Assembly: GCA_964464385.1 (NCBI GenBank)
Contig: CAYXFZ010000015.1
Location: forward strand, 1-33,143
Direction: 5' to 3'
DNA length: 33,143 nucleotides
Source of the DNA: CAYXFZ01 sp964464385
GTDB taxonomy: Bacteria; Planctomycetota; UBA1135
Positions within the stretch are counted from its first letter, which is position 1. Each line of letters starts with the position of its first letter. This document shows positions 8,013-16,713 of this stretch, piece by piece. The notes under the pieces are model-generated. The model made no database searches, was not told the DNA's origin, and saw only the letters and a list, made by a program, of their open reading frames with translations. Both the position numbers and the translations under genes were made by a program.

Positions 8013-8648
8013 TTAGCGGGCGGTGCGCAGGTAGAGCGGTTCAGGCAGGTCGGGGCTTAGGTCGCACTCACTCTGGGCGAAGGAAAGAAGGGCCTTGGCC
8101 GTGGGTTGTAGCGGCGCCCAGGCGGCAAAAGAGTTCGGATCTACGCCCTCGAGTTCGCCGAGGAGCATGGCCTCGGGATCCAAGAGTTCGGGTACGGATT
8201 CCGTAGCCACGACTTGGGGTTCTTGCAGAGGAGTCATGCCCTGTTCGGTTCGCTCGAAAAGAGCGTGGTAGGCCTCGCCTCGATACGCGTTTTGAATGAT
8301 TTGTCGGCGGGCCGGACCGGTGGCTACCCAAGCGGCGGCGTGAAAACTGCAAATGCCATGCACGGGAATGTTCAAGGCATGGGCCAACATACGGCCACCT
8401 GCGCAAGCAATGCGTAGGCCGGTGTACGAGCCCGGCCCAGTGCCCACCAGAATGACGCCCAGATCGGACAGATCCACTTGCGTTTCTTGGCAAAGTTGTT
8501 GTACCGAAGAAATCAAAGTGCGGCCGCGTTGACCTGGAAGAACCACCTCGACTTGTTTCCCACCTGTCGTTTTCAGAGCAACCGAGGCCGGATCCCCGGA
8601 GGCCTCCAGGGCCAAGCAAGGAATGGAAAGTTCAGACGAGGATCCCAT
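8013..8648 (-). CDS. tsaB: tRNA threonylcarbamoyladenosine biosynthesis protein TsaB
   Basis: Partner of TsaD in making t6A37 on ANN-decoding tRNAs. The 211-residue ASKHA-fold protein shows the TsaB signatures: CLALEASGDPASVAL at the N-terminus and VGTGPGSYTGLRIACAGGRMLAHAL around 67-91. It has no metal-binding histidines of TsaD, as expected. ATG at 8648 lies inside the end of glmM (17-base overlap), making it the last gene of the ten-gene operon. There is no clear terminator in the 120 bases that follow on its strand. tsaD and tsaE are not in the window. Confidence 0.93.
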   Translation of the reverse strand: MGSSSELSIPCLALEASGDPASVALKTTGGKQVEVVLPGQRGRTLISSVQQLCQETQVDLSDLGVILVGTGPGSYTGLRIACAGGRMLAHALNIPVHGICSFHAAAWVATGPARRQIIQNAYRGEAYHALFERTEQGMTPLQEPQVVATESVPELLDPEAMLLGELEGVDPNSFAAWAPLQPTAKALLSFAQSECDLSPDLPEPLYLRTAR

Positions 8649-9969
8649 CTTTCGCCACCGCCGTTTGCAGGAGGGCCTGCGCTTGATCCACCAAGTCTTG
8701 CCTGGTGGCTTCCACCATGAGTCGCAACTTAGTCTCGGTGCCGGAATAGCGAACCACGATGCGGCCCTCTTTGCCCAGCAAGGATTCGACTTCTTGCATG
8801 GCTTGGGTCAGCCCGACCAAAGATTCAAGAGGAGGTTTGGAGGAAACCGGGAGGTTGACCAATTCTTGCGGGAAGTCTTGGTAATCCGGAGCAAAGTTCA
8901 CCAAGGATTGGCCGCCGAGAGCATCCAAGACCTTGAGCAGGGTGTACAAGCCATCGCCGCGGAAACCATGCTCTTCACCAAACAGCATGTGGCCGGATTT
9001 TTCTCCTCCTAAATTCCAGCCTTGGGCGTGCATGGCCGTGGCAACATGCCGATCTCCCACAGGGGTGCGGAACAGGGCGCAACCAACGGCTTCGACGGCG
9101 CGTTCCAGGGCAAGATTGCTCATGACCGTGGCCACAACGGTCTTGCCAGCAAGCAAGCCCTTTTCTTGCAGCAAGGGGGTGAGGCCGGCCAGGATGACGT
9201 CCCCGTCCAAGAGGCGACCGGTGCCATCGGCCAAGAGGCCGCGATCGGCGTCGCCATCCAGGGCCACGGCGGCGTGGCAATCTTGCTCGCGGGCAAATTT
9301 GGCCAGGTACTCGGGGTGCGTGGAGCCGCAGTCCAAGTTGATGTTGCGGCCATCGGGCTGATCCGAGAGGGGCAAAAATTCGGCGCCGAAGGTCCTCATG
9401 ACCCGACTGGCAATTTTGGAGGCGGCGCCCTGGGCGCAGTCCACGGCAATGCGGCGCCCTTGGAGGTCGAGATTCGGGAACGCTTCCTCGCGCAACCAGG
9501 CCACATAGTCCCCGACCAAGTTGGAGGAGCGCCTTGCGACGCCCAATTTTTTCACGGGCGAGATTTCTTCCAAACTGGCCAACTCGGCTTCCAGGGCCAT
9601 TTCGGTGGCGTCATCCAGTTTGGCGCCGTCGCCACCCAGGACCTTGATGCCGTTGTCGGAGGCTGGATTGTGCGAGGCGGAAACAACAATGCCGGCCTGC
9701 CACTCGCCTTGAGAAACGAGAAATGCCGTGGAGGGCGTCGTTGCCAAACCCAAGACATCGGTGTCAGTGCCGGCCGCATTCAGCCCCTCGGCCAAGGCGG
9801 CGACGAAGGGCTCGCCACTTTCACGGCCGTCATGGCTCAGCAGGGCAGGGCCGGATCCGTCCAAACGCTGACCCAGTACGAAGCCCAAGCGCTGTAAAGT
9901 TTCGGCGATCAGCGGTTCTTCGCCCGCGCGACCGCGAATGCCGTCGGTACCGAAGAGGCGGGCGCTCAA
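8632..9969 (-). CDS. glmM: Phosphoglucosamine mutase
   Basis: Converts glucosamine 6-phosphate to glucosamine 1-phosphate on the path to UDP-GlcNAc for peptidoglycan and LPS. 445 residues, normal length. Motifs in order: LFGTDGIRGRAG (5-16), the phosphoserine loop VSASHNPASDNGIK (96-109, catalytic Ser99), the metal-binding DGDADR (near 240), GGEKSGHML, and the phosphate-binding RYSGTETKLRLMVE at the C-terminus. The TTG start at 9969 overlaps the cdaR stop (TTGA). In Firmicutes GlmM binds and restrains the cyclase CdaA encoded by the same operon. The conserved neighbourhood here suggests the same link, which is inference. Confidence 0.97.
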   Translation of the reverse strand: MSARLFGTDGIRGRAGEEPLIAETLQRLGFVLGQRLDGSGPALLSHDGRESGEPFVAALAEGLNAAGTDTDVLGLATTPSTAFLVSQGEWQAGIVVSASHNPASDNGIKVLGGDGAKLDDATEMALEAELASLEEISPVKKLGVARRSSNLVGDYVAWLREEAFPNLDLQGRRIAVDCAQGAASKIASRVMRTFGAEFLPLSDQPDGRNINLDCGSTHPEYLAKFAREQDCHAAVALDGDADRGLLADGTGRLLDGDVILAGLTPLLQEKGLLAGKTVVATVMSNLALERAVEAVGCALFRTPVGDRHVATAMHAQGWNLGGEKSGHMLFGEEHGFRGDGLYTLLKVLDALGGQSLVNFAPDYQDFPQELVNLPVSSKPPLESLVGLTQAMQEVESLLGKEGRIVVRYSGTETKLRLMVEATRQDLVDQAQALLQTAVAKDGILV

Positions 9970-11102
9970 GAGTCCTCCGCCAGGCGGGTCATGCGGACGA
10001 TGCCGTCCTCCGCCTTTTCGGGGTGAATGTCCAGTGCCTTGCGCAGGGCGGTGGCCCGAGCCGGATCAGAAATATGCACCAAGGACCAGCGGATGGGGAG
10101 GTCGAACTCCGGCGCACTCTCTGGAATTTCTTCCATCGGGAGATAAAGGCGAACATGGCGCCTCACCCAGGATTCGTCCAACTCCAGAAAGCCGAGGTCG
10201 GGGCGATCCTCGGCCGAGATCAACCAAGGCCGGGGCGTGAAGTTGTCTTGCCAAATTCCGGCAGGGGCTTGGCCAAAGCGGGCCAATTCCGAGGGCAGGA
10301 AACGAAAGGGTTCCAAGCGCTCCAGGACCACAGGGACTTCGACAGAAATGGAAGAGGGGTCCATGGCCACCCCGGCAGAGGCAAGGGTGGCATGGAGGTG
10401 CAAGTCGCGCCGCAAAGTTTCGCGAGCGCCGGTGACCGAAAGGGATTCCAAGAGCGGAGGCGGCAGGCCACCTCGCGTGCGCCAACGCTCAAACTTGTCC
10501 AAGAGTTGGTGCACTTCCGACCACGGCCCCGTCAAGGTGATGGCCGTGGAATCCAGAGACAGGCCATCGGCCAGAATCCGATAACCGTCCGCGGGCGTGC
10601 CAGTCAAGTGAACAATGCTGCGATCCAGGGAAAAGTCAATGCTCTCGCGACGGGCGAGGGTAATTTTGAGGACGGTTTGTTGGGAACCGATGCCACTCAA
10701 AAGGTGGAGTGCATCTTCAGGGCGGCGCCAGCGCAGATTGGTCGGCCGCACTTCGGTGGAGAAGGTGGAGACATCCTTGCCGGGATCGCGGAAATCGGTG
10801 GCAGCATCCCAGGCCGCGGCGGGCTCGGATTCCAGGAAGGTCTCCAATCGTTCGCGAGCTCCTTCAAACCAAATCACGACCTCGTCTCCGGGCGAGGGAT
10901 CGGCCAGTTGCCAACCGGCGGGGGGGCGAACCTGCAAAGTGCCGGAGGTCGGCAAACCTGCGGTCTTGACCTCTTGCACGACAAAACGAGCAGGTCGTTG
11001 CACGGTGATGGCCTGGTTCACGAACCACCAAACGAATCCCGCGAAGCAGAGAGCCAGGAGTTTGCGGGCAAAATCCTTGAAGAGGATGGATTTCCACTTC
11101 AT
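9966..11102 (-). CDS. cdaR: YbbR-domain protein, CdaA regulator (CdaR)
   Basis: 378 residues: a short cytoplasmic N-terminus, one transmembrane helix (about 14-30, LLALCFAGFVWWFVNQAI), then an extracytoplasmic beta-rich region consistent with several YbbR repeats. In Firmicutes CdaR sits in the membrane beside the diadenylate cyclase CdaA and modulates its activity. Here it lies directly between cdaA and glmM, the conserved order. ATG at 11102 overlaps the cdaA stop by ATGA; its own stop overlaps the glmM TTG. The YbbR repeats are divergent, so the call rests on topology plus context. Confidence 0.85.
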   Translation of the reverse strand: MKWKSILFKDFARKLLALCFAGFVWWFVNQAITVQRPARFVVQEVKTAGLPTSGTLQVRPPAGWQLADPSPGDEVVIWFEGARERLETFLESEPAAAWDAATDFRDPGKDVSTFSTEVRPTNLRWRRPEDALHLLSGIGSQQTVLKITLARRESIDFSLDRSIVHLTGTPADGYRILADGLSLDSTAITLTGPWSEVHQLLDKFERWRTRGGLPPPLLESLSVTGARETLRRDLHLHATLASAGVAMDPSSISVEVPVVLERLEPFRFLPSELARFGQAPAGIWQDNFTPRPWLISAEDRPDLGFLELDESWVRRHVRLYLPMEEIPESAPEFDLPIRWSLVHISDPARATALRKALDIHPEKAEDGIVRMTRLAEDS

Positions 11103-11938
11103 GCCACGGTTTCTCCCGATGTTTCTCCAATTCCTTCCTCAATTTCTTCCTTAGGTGGGGGCTCCGAGGGCAACAAGAGTTCTCGCAGGGTTTCTTCCAG
11201 TTTCTCCGGTGAAAGAGCGCGGAACATTTCGCCACCGGAGCAGAGCGAGATTTTGCCAGTCTCCTCCGACACGACCAAGGTCACGGAATCCGTTTCTTGA
11301 GACAGGCCTAGGGCGGCGCGATGTCGTGTGCCCAAGCGGCCTAGCCCCATGCCGGCGTCAGACAAGGGCAAAAGGCAAGCGGCTGCCTGGATCGTGTCGT
11401 TGTGGATGACTACGGCCCCGTCATGCAGAGGACTGCCCGGAAAAAAAATGGTTTCAAGCAGGATGGCCGATACGGGAGCGTCCACTTCCACGGCATTTTC
11501 CCGCCAAGGGGCGAGGGAAACTTCGCGCTGAAAGGCAATGAGTGCACCGATGCGCTCCTTGGCCATGCGTTGGGCGGCGTTGCTGACCACGGCGATGGTC
11601 TCGCTGGTGGCGGCCGGTGAAGCTAAAAGGCGAAACCACCTACCGCGACCAAAACGAGAAATTCCTTGGCGCACTTCCTGCTGAAACAAAATAAACAGAA
11701 TGATGACCAGCCAAGGGGCCACTTGGGCCAGAAGGTGGCGCAGGACCGGAACGCCGGGCCAGAAGGAAAGCACTGAAAAGACCAAGGAGGCGCCAATGAC
11801 CACGACCGCGAGTCCGCGCAGGACGCCGAACCCCCGCGTGCTACGGAGAAAGCGCAACACGGCATAGAAGAAGCCTGTTAGCGCCAAGATTTCAATCAAG
11901 GTGCTGAAGGCAGCGCGGTCCAGGGCGGCCAAGATCAT
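11099..11938 (-). CDS. cdaA: Membrane diadenylate cyclase CdaA (DacA)
   Basis: Makes cyclic di-AMP from two ATP. The 279-residue protein has three N-terminal membrane helices (about 10-30, 41-60, 72-88) and a DAC (DisA_N) domain with both active-site motifs: DGA (173-175, in GSPLHDGAVVI) and RHR (205-207, in LGTRHRAALGLS). The C-terminal tail is Glu- and Pro-rich. The open frame extends upstream, but I start at ATG 11938 because it overlaps the folP stop by ATGA, begins just before the first membrane helix, and gives the normal family length. Confidence 0.95.
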   Translation of the reverse strand: MILAALDRAAFSTLIEILALTGFFYAVLRFLRSTRGFGVLRGLAVVVIGASLVFSVLSFWPGVPVLRHLLAQVAPWLVIILFILFQQEVRQGISRFGRGRWFRLLASPAATSETIAVVSNAAQRMAKERIGALIAFQREVSLAPWRENAVEVDAPVSAILLETIFFPGSPLHDGAVVIHNDTIQAAACLLPLSDAGMGLGRLGTRHRAALGLSQETDSVTLVVSEETGKISLCSGGEMFRALSPEKLEETLRELLLPSEPPPKEEIEEGIGETSGETVA

Positions 11939-13083
11939 GTTTTGTTTCCGCCGTAAGGCATTTCCGTTTGCGCGGTTTGCGCGCATGCCCGCGCAACCTG
12001 CGCTGCATCCCAGTGGGGTTGTCCCTGGTGGAGGCGCAGGGTGGCCACGCCCTGCGCAGCGCAAAGTGCCACAGCGCCTGCAGTGCCAGCCTCGCGCTCT
12101 CGGGGTGGTCTGGAACCCAACGGTTCTTCTAGGAAGGACTTGCGCGAAGGGCCGACAAGTAAGGGAAAGCCCAAACCGCGTAGGGAGCCCAATTGCCCAA
12201 GGATTTCCAGACTTTGGGAGGCATCTTTGGCAAAACCGATGCCCGGATCCATGTGGATTTTCTCTGGGGAAACTCCGGCCGCCAAGGCCTGACTCATGCT
12301 GGCCATCCACTCATCGGCGATCTCGCCCAAAAGATGGTGGTAGTTGGCATGGGAAGTCATGTTGGCCGGTGTGCCGCGCATGTGCATGAGGACGAGTTCA
12401 CAGCCATGGTCGGCGGCAATTTGGGCCATGGCCGGATCCTCCAATGCGCTCACATCGTTGATCATAGTGGCCCCTTGCTTCAAGCAGGCTTGCGCCACAT
12501 TGGCACTGCGGGTGTCCACCGAAAGTTGACTCGCCAAGTCGCGCAGACTTTCCAGGGCGGGCAAAAGGCAATCGAGTTGCTGCTCAGCCGAGACCGGAAC
12601 AGCCCCGGGTCGGGTACTCTCGGCGCCGAGATCCAGCCAGGAGGCACCCTCGCTAAGACGTGCAGCAGCCCGTGCCTGGATTTGCGCCAAGCCGCCCAAT
12701 TCCCCACCATCACTGAAGGAATCTGCAGTCAAGTTGAGGATGGCCATCCAGGTCAATGGGTGGAAGGCAGCCTGGGTCGCGCGCCGCGCGGCGGCAATGC
12801 GGGCGGCGATCCAATGCGGGCGAGTTTGTGGATCTTGCGGATCTTCTAGCGCAAGTTCGTCCTCGAAAATCAGGGTTTCTTGGGCCTGCCAACTCCAAGA
12901 GTCATCGGCCAGTGTGGCTACCGGGGTCAGGCCCAGTTCGGAATAGGGTTCCGTAGGGCTGCCCGTATCCGGCGCCGGGCCGCGCCACAAACCCTTGGGG
13001 AGGGCCAGAGCCTGGTGGGGAAGATGGACATGCGGAACTTCCCAGGGCCGCCAAGCGGGCAGGATATCCGCGAAGGAAGTCAC
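11935..13083 (-). CDS. folP: Dihydropteroate synthase with N-terminal extension
   Basis: Condenses p-aminobenzoate with hydroxymethyl-dihydropterin diphosphate in folate synthesis. The TIM-barrel core starts near residue 113 (MAILNLTADSFSDGG), followed by WLDLGAESTRPGA (149-161) and further DHPS motifs (VDTRSANVA, INDVSALED, MHMRGTPANM, DPGIGFAKD). Residues 1-110 are extra compared with the usual ~280-residue enzyme; this part has no recognised motif but stays in frame without stops. GTG start at 13083 overlaps the ftsH stop (GTGA), which supports the long form. It sits in the common ftsH-folP-cdaA order. Confidence 0.94.
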   Translation of the reverse strand: MTSFADILPAWRPWEVPHVHLPHQALALPKGLWRGPAPDTGSPTEPYSELGLTPVATLADDSWSWQAQETLIFEDELALEDPQDPQTRPHWIAARIAAARRATQAAFHPLTWMAILNLTADSFSDGGELGGLAQIQARAAARLSEGASWLDLGAESTRPGAVPVSAEQQLDCLLPALESLRDLASQLSVDTRSANVAQACLKQGATMINDVSALEDPAMAQIAADHGCELVLMHMRGTPANMTSHANYHHLLGEIADEWMASMSQALAAGVSPEKIHMDPGIGFAKDASQSLEILGQLGSLRGLGFPLLVGPSRKSFLEEPLGSRPPREREAGTAGAVALCAAQGVATLRLHQGQPHWDAAQVARACAQTAQTEMPYGGNKT

Positions 13084-15266
13084 GCCGTGGAGGGCACCGG
13101 CGGCGGCTCAGGGGCGGGGCGGAGATCCTCCAAGGAAACTTTGTCGAAAATCAACTGTCGAACTTCATCGCCCAATAAAGTTTCAAAGCGCATGAGGGCC
13201 TGGGCGACTCGTTCGCCGGCTTCCTCATTCTTGAGGAGGACTTCGCGGGCTCGCTTATGAGCAGTTTCCAACAGGCTGCGGACTTCTTCGTCCACCATGT
13301 GCACCGTGGCATCACTGTGGTCGCGGCCAATCGTGAGTTCGGTGCCGAGAAATTCGGAGCCGTGGCGGTCAGCAAAATTGACCGCGCCCAAACGTTCGGA
13401 CATGCCCCACTCTGTGACCATGAGCTTGGCCATGTGGGTGGCCCGCTGGATGTCATTCTGGGCACCGGCGGTAATGTCGTCGCAGAAATGTTCTTCGGCG
13501 ACGCGGCCCCCATAGAGCGCGGTCATCTCGTCCAACAAACTTTTCCGGGTGAGATGGGAGCGGTCCTTTTCGGGTAGCATCATGGTGGCACCTAGGGCCA
13601 TGCCGCGCGGGATGATCGTGACTTTGTGGATGGGCTCGGTGTGTTCCAGAAGACTACTGATGACCGCATGGCCGGCCTCGTGATAGGCCGTGATGCGCTT
13701 GTCCTCAGGATCCAGAACCCGGGAACGCTTTTCCCGTCCAAAGCGTACCTTGTCGCGGGCTTCTTCGAAGTCGGGGAGCGTAACTTCGGTCGAATCCTTC
13801 ATGGCCGCGGCAATGGCGGCCTCGTTGACCAGAGCGGCCAGCTCGGCCCCGGAAAAACCGGGCGTGCCCCGGGCGACAATGGCCAAGTCCACGCCCTCGG
13901 CCATTTTGATTTTGGTGGAATGGACAGTCAGGATTTTCTCGCGGCCGAGGACATCCGGGAGATCAATGATGATCTCGCGATCGAAGCGGCCCGGGCGCAA
14001 GAGAGCCGGATCCAACACATCCGGGCGGTTCGTTGCAGCGATGAGGATGATGCCCTCGTCAGTTGCAAAGCCGTCCATTTCCACAAGGATGGCATTCAAG
14101 GTCTGTTCTCTTTCGTCGTGGCCACCACCCATACCCGAGCCTCGCTTGCGACCGACGGCATCAATTTCGTCCAAGAAAACAATGCAAGGGGCGGCCTCGC
14201 GGGCCTGCTTAAAGAGATCGCGTACGCGACTGGCACCGACGCCGACAAACATTTCGACGAAGTCGGAACCGCTAATGGAAAGGAAGGGAACTTGGGCCTC
14301 GCCGGCGATGGCCCGGGCGAGGAGAGTCTTGCCAGTGCCCGGCGAGCCGACCAACAAAACCCCTCTCGGGATGCGGCCGCCCAAGTTGTGGAACTTTTCA
14401 GGATTGCTAAGAAATTGAATGATCTCTCCGACTTCTTCCTTGGCCTCGTCAATGCCGGCCACGTCCTCGAAAGTGATCTTGACTTCGTTTTCACTGTCAT
14501 AAACCAAAGCGCGGGATTTGCCGAAGGAAAGCAGACCCTGTCCCTGGCCACGCATTTGACGCATGAAGATGAACCAGAACAGAGCCACAATGATGAGAAT
14601 GGGGCCAAAGGTGGTCAGGAAAAAGAGTAGTAGAGAGTTTTGATCCTTGGTGGCCAGGCCGCCCTCGGCATCGAAGGTCAGATACTCCATGGGTGCCGAA
14701 GCATCGCTCAAGGCCGTCACCAAAGTGGGCAGATCGGGCGTGCCGCGCCGGCCACCCAAGACCTCGGCATAGTGCTGGCCTGAATCATCGGCGTATTCGA
14801 CGAAGAAGCGTTGCACCACGGGGGGAGTGGAGGCACCTTCTTCTGCCTTGGGGAGATAGCGCACCGACCAACCTTGCAGGGGTACGACGTTTTCGGCCAG
14901 CAAGGCATTTTGTGAGATGGGGGATTCCATCTCTCGGGCTTGGAATTCGCGGAGGCGCTCCTTGATGAGGACCGTGTCGGTCACGGTCACGAAAATTTTG
15001 GTCGCGCCTGCTTCGACCCCGGGTTCAGTCAAAACGGAATCAATTTGCGAGGGGCTGGTGATTTCCGTTTCCTGCAAATGGCCGGCGATCAGGTGGTACC
15101 AAAACTCATCCTCGGAAACTTCACGGGCAGGGGAGTCGTAACCCAAGGCGATCAGCAAGGCAATCAAAGAGACGATGACAAGAATTGGACCCAGAGCGCG
15201 CCGGGCTCCCTGGGGGGCGGGTTTGGGTTCTTGTCCTTGGAGGTTTGGCTCGTCCATCTTGTTCAA
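13080..15266 (-). CDS. ftsH: ATP-dependent zinc metalloprotease FtsH
   Basis: Membrane-anchored AAA+ protease that degrades misfolded membrane proteins and regulators; in E. coli it controls LPS synthesis by degrading LpxC. 728 residues. First membrane helix about 27-43, second about 212-234. AAA domain with Walker A GSPGTGKT (307-314), Walker B IVFLDEID (362-369) and second region of homology ATNRPDVLDPALLRPGRFDR (411-430). Zinc site HEAGH (529-533). The region between the membrane helices (~165 residues) is about twice that of the E. coli enzyme. TTG start at 15266 overlaps the lptE-like stop (TTGA); an ATG three codons later is an alternative. Confidence 0.98.
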   Translation of the reverse strand: MNKMDEPNLQGQEPKPAPQGARRALGPILVIVSLIALLIALGYDSPAREVSEDEFWYHLIAGHLQETEITSPSQIDSVLTEPGVEAGATKIFVTVTDTVLIKERLREFQAREMESPISQNALLAENVVPLQGWSVRYLPKAEEGASTPPVVQRFFVEYADDSGQHYAEVLGGRRGTPDLPTLVTALSDASAPMEYLTFDAEGGLATKDQNSLLLFFLTTFGPILIIVALFWFIFMRQMRGQGQGLLSFGKSRALVYDSENEVKITFEDVAGIDEAKEEVGEIIQFLSNPEKFHNLGGRIPRGVLLVGSPGTGKTLLARAIAGEAQVPFLSISGSDFVEMFVGVGASRVRDLFKQAREAAPCIVFLDEIDAVGRKRGSGMGGGHDEREQTLNAILVEMDGFATDEGIILIAATNRPDVLDPALLRPGRFDREIIIDLPDVLGREKILTVHSTKIKMAEGVDLAIVARGTPGFSGAELAALVNEAAIAAAMKDSTEVTLPDFEEARDKVRFGREKRSRVLDPEDKRITAYHEAGHAVISSLLEHTEPIHKVTIIPRGMALGATMMLPEKDRSHLTRKSLLDEMTALYGGRVAEEHFCDDITAGAQNDIQRATHMAKLMVTEWGMSERLGAVNFADRHGSEFLGTELTIGRDHSDATVHMVDEEVRSLLETAHKRAREVLLKNEEAGERVAQALMRFETLLGDEVRQLIFDKVSLEDLRPAPEPPPVPSTA

Positions 15267-15790
15267 AGGGTGTTCGGTGAGACCAAAAGAGTTTCGCTGA
15301 CTTGGAGGGCTACCGTCTCCGCCATTTGGTCCAGGATTTCGGAGAAAGCAAAGTAGGGGTTTTCTCCTGCCGAGGGCAGGAATTCCAGACTACGGGTCAG
15401 TTCGCCCGAAGCGAGGGAATCTCCTTGCGCTCTTTCCAAACTCCAAAAGAGGGCGAGGTCGGAGAGCCCAAGCAGGGTACCGCCGTCCCGGCTCCGCACG
15501 GGCAGACGCCGTTCGGCCTGGCGGATTTCGGTGCGCAAAACGAACTCCGGAGAGGTGGAGTCCAGCCGCGTGTTCAGGGTGCGGCGCAAATCGGTTCGCA
15601 GGGCACGAGTGAAGGTGATTTCCAGTCCGCGCCAGCGCGTATCATTGAGGGTTGGTGGCACATGAATGGAATGTGTGGGCCCATCTCCGCCCACCATGGG
15701 AACATATCCACAGGCGGCAACGAGAAAGGGCAGGGTCAGTGCCGCGACAAGCAAGGTGGACCCATTGGCAAATCTGGACCGGAGCCTCAT
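15263..15790 (-). CDS. lptE: LptE-like outer-membrane lipoprotein
   Basis: 175-residue lipoprotein: a basic N-terminus, a hydrophobic stretch, and lipobox VAAC with Cys27 followed by GY, as in many LptE/RlpB proteins. The mature part has VPPTLNDTRWRGLEITFTRAL and LRTEIRQAERRLP, matching the LptE pattern of an early strand, an amphipathic helix and a small beta sheet. LptE plugs the LptD barrel that inserts LPS in the outer membrane. ATG at 15790 overlaps the bamD-like stop (ATGA). Sequence conservation in this family is low, so the call rests on size, lipobox, the early motif and the neighbouring bamD-like gene. lptD is not in the window. Confidence 0.7.
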   Translation of the reverse strand: MRLRSRFANGSTLLVAALTLPFLVAACGYVPMVGGDGPTHSIHVPPTLNDTRWRGLEITFTRALRTDLRRTLNTRLDSTSPEFVLRTEIRQAERRLPVRSRDGGTLLGLSDLALFWSLERAQGDSLASGELTRSLEFLPSAGENPYFAFSEILDQMAETVALQVSETLLVSPNTL

Positions 15791-16713
15791 CCTTTTTCCT
15801 CTTCCTCGGGCAAGGGCAATGCACCGGCTGGGATTTCATTGAGGAGGGCGGTGGCCTGTTCGGCGGCCAAGGTCCCGGCCTGATGCGAAGCGTCGCGCCA
15901 AGCTTGACGGGCGCCGCGCAGATTGCCAATCGTGAAATAGTAGTTGCCCAAATCCAAATCATGCTGGGCGATCCATTCGTCCAGCTCGGCAATTTGTTCC
16001 TGGGCGGTCGCAATCCAAAGTCCGTTTGGAAACATCTGCAGATAGGAGATGAATTGGTTGCGGGCACGATTCAGATAGGTGGCATCCACCCAGGCGCCGG
16101 GGATGAGGCGGGATTGGCAGAGACCGATGCGAAAGGCGGCGATGTCCGCGAACTCGGAGGAGCCAAAGGACTGCAGGATCTGTTTGTAATCTTCGCCGGA
16201 CGCCAGAAATCGTTGATCCTGAAAATGCCAATCGGCGACGGCGGCGAGGCCAGCGGCGGCGTGATTCCCTTGCGGGGACCACATGGCCAACTCACGCAGA
16301 ATTTCGGCGCCGCGGGAACGGTCGGGGAACAGGCCCAAGGCCTTGCGCCGTCCTTCCAATAACTCCATGCCCAATTGGTACAGGCGGTTTTCGGCCAAGC
16401 GGGAGTCGGAGGCGGCGCCTTCCCAATAAAGAAATTGTCGGTAGTGATGGATGGCATCGTCCGGCTTGCCCTCGCGCCAGGCCAAATCCCCGGCCAGGAG
16501 ATGGAATTCCCCTTGCGCAAAGCGATCAAAATCCTCCGGATCCAAACTCTGCAATGCGCCGTGGGCGGCCTCGGTCTGGTTTTGTTGCAGGGCAAGACGG
16601 GCCGCTGCCAAGTCGGCGGAGGACAAGGGTTCCTCTCGCGGGCCAGAACAGGCCAAACTTAGCCCGATCCAGGGCAAAAGGAGGGCGAGGCGGAAGCAGG
16701 AGATGGAGGTCAA
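15787..16713 (-). CDS. bamD: BamD-like TPR lipoprotein
   Basis: 308 residues from a TTG start at 16713, chosen because it overlaps the recO stop (TTGA) and puts a lipoprotein signal at the N-terminus (lipobox LSLAC, Cys22). The open frame continues upstream to 17097 but that part is the shadow of recO. The mature protein is helical, with tetratricopeptide-like repeats (LAGDLAWREGKPDDAIHHYR, then FADIAAFRIGLCQSRL and RNQFISYLQMFPNG). The last is the BamD/YfiO-type motif. BamD is part of the complex that inserts outer-membrane proteins. Slightly longer than typical (~245). A general TPR lipoprotein is the alternative. Confidence 0.75.
   Translation of the reverse strand: MTSISCFRLALLLPWIGLSLACSGPREEPLSSADLAAARLALQQNQTEAAHGALQSLDPEDFDRFAQGEFHLLAGDLAWREGKPDDAIHHYRQFLYWEGAASDSRLAENRLYQLGMELLEGRRKALGLFPDRSRGAEILRELAMWSPQGNHAAAGLAAVADWHFQDQRFLASGEDYKQILQSFGSSEFADIAAFRIGLCQSRLIPGAWVDATYLNRARNQFISYLQMFPNGLWIATAQEQIAELDEWIAQHDLDLGNYYFTIGNLRGARQAWRDASHQAGTLAAEQATALLNEIPAGALPLPEEEEKG

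Noticed and set aside
9723..11300. 525-codon open frame on the plus strand
   Set aside because: It is antisense to glmM, cdaR and cdaA, which have clear family motifs. Its translation is low-complexity, Arg/Gly-rich and matches nothing.
11939..12310. 124-residue N-terminal extension of cdaA
   Set aside because: It would run antisense-free but fully inside folP, is Arg/Cys/Gly-rich without motifs, and the ATG at 11938 overlaps the folP stop and precedes the first membrane helix.
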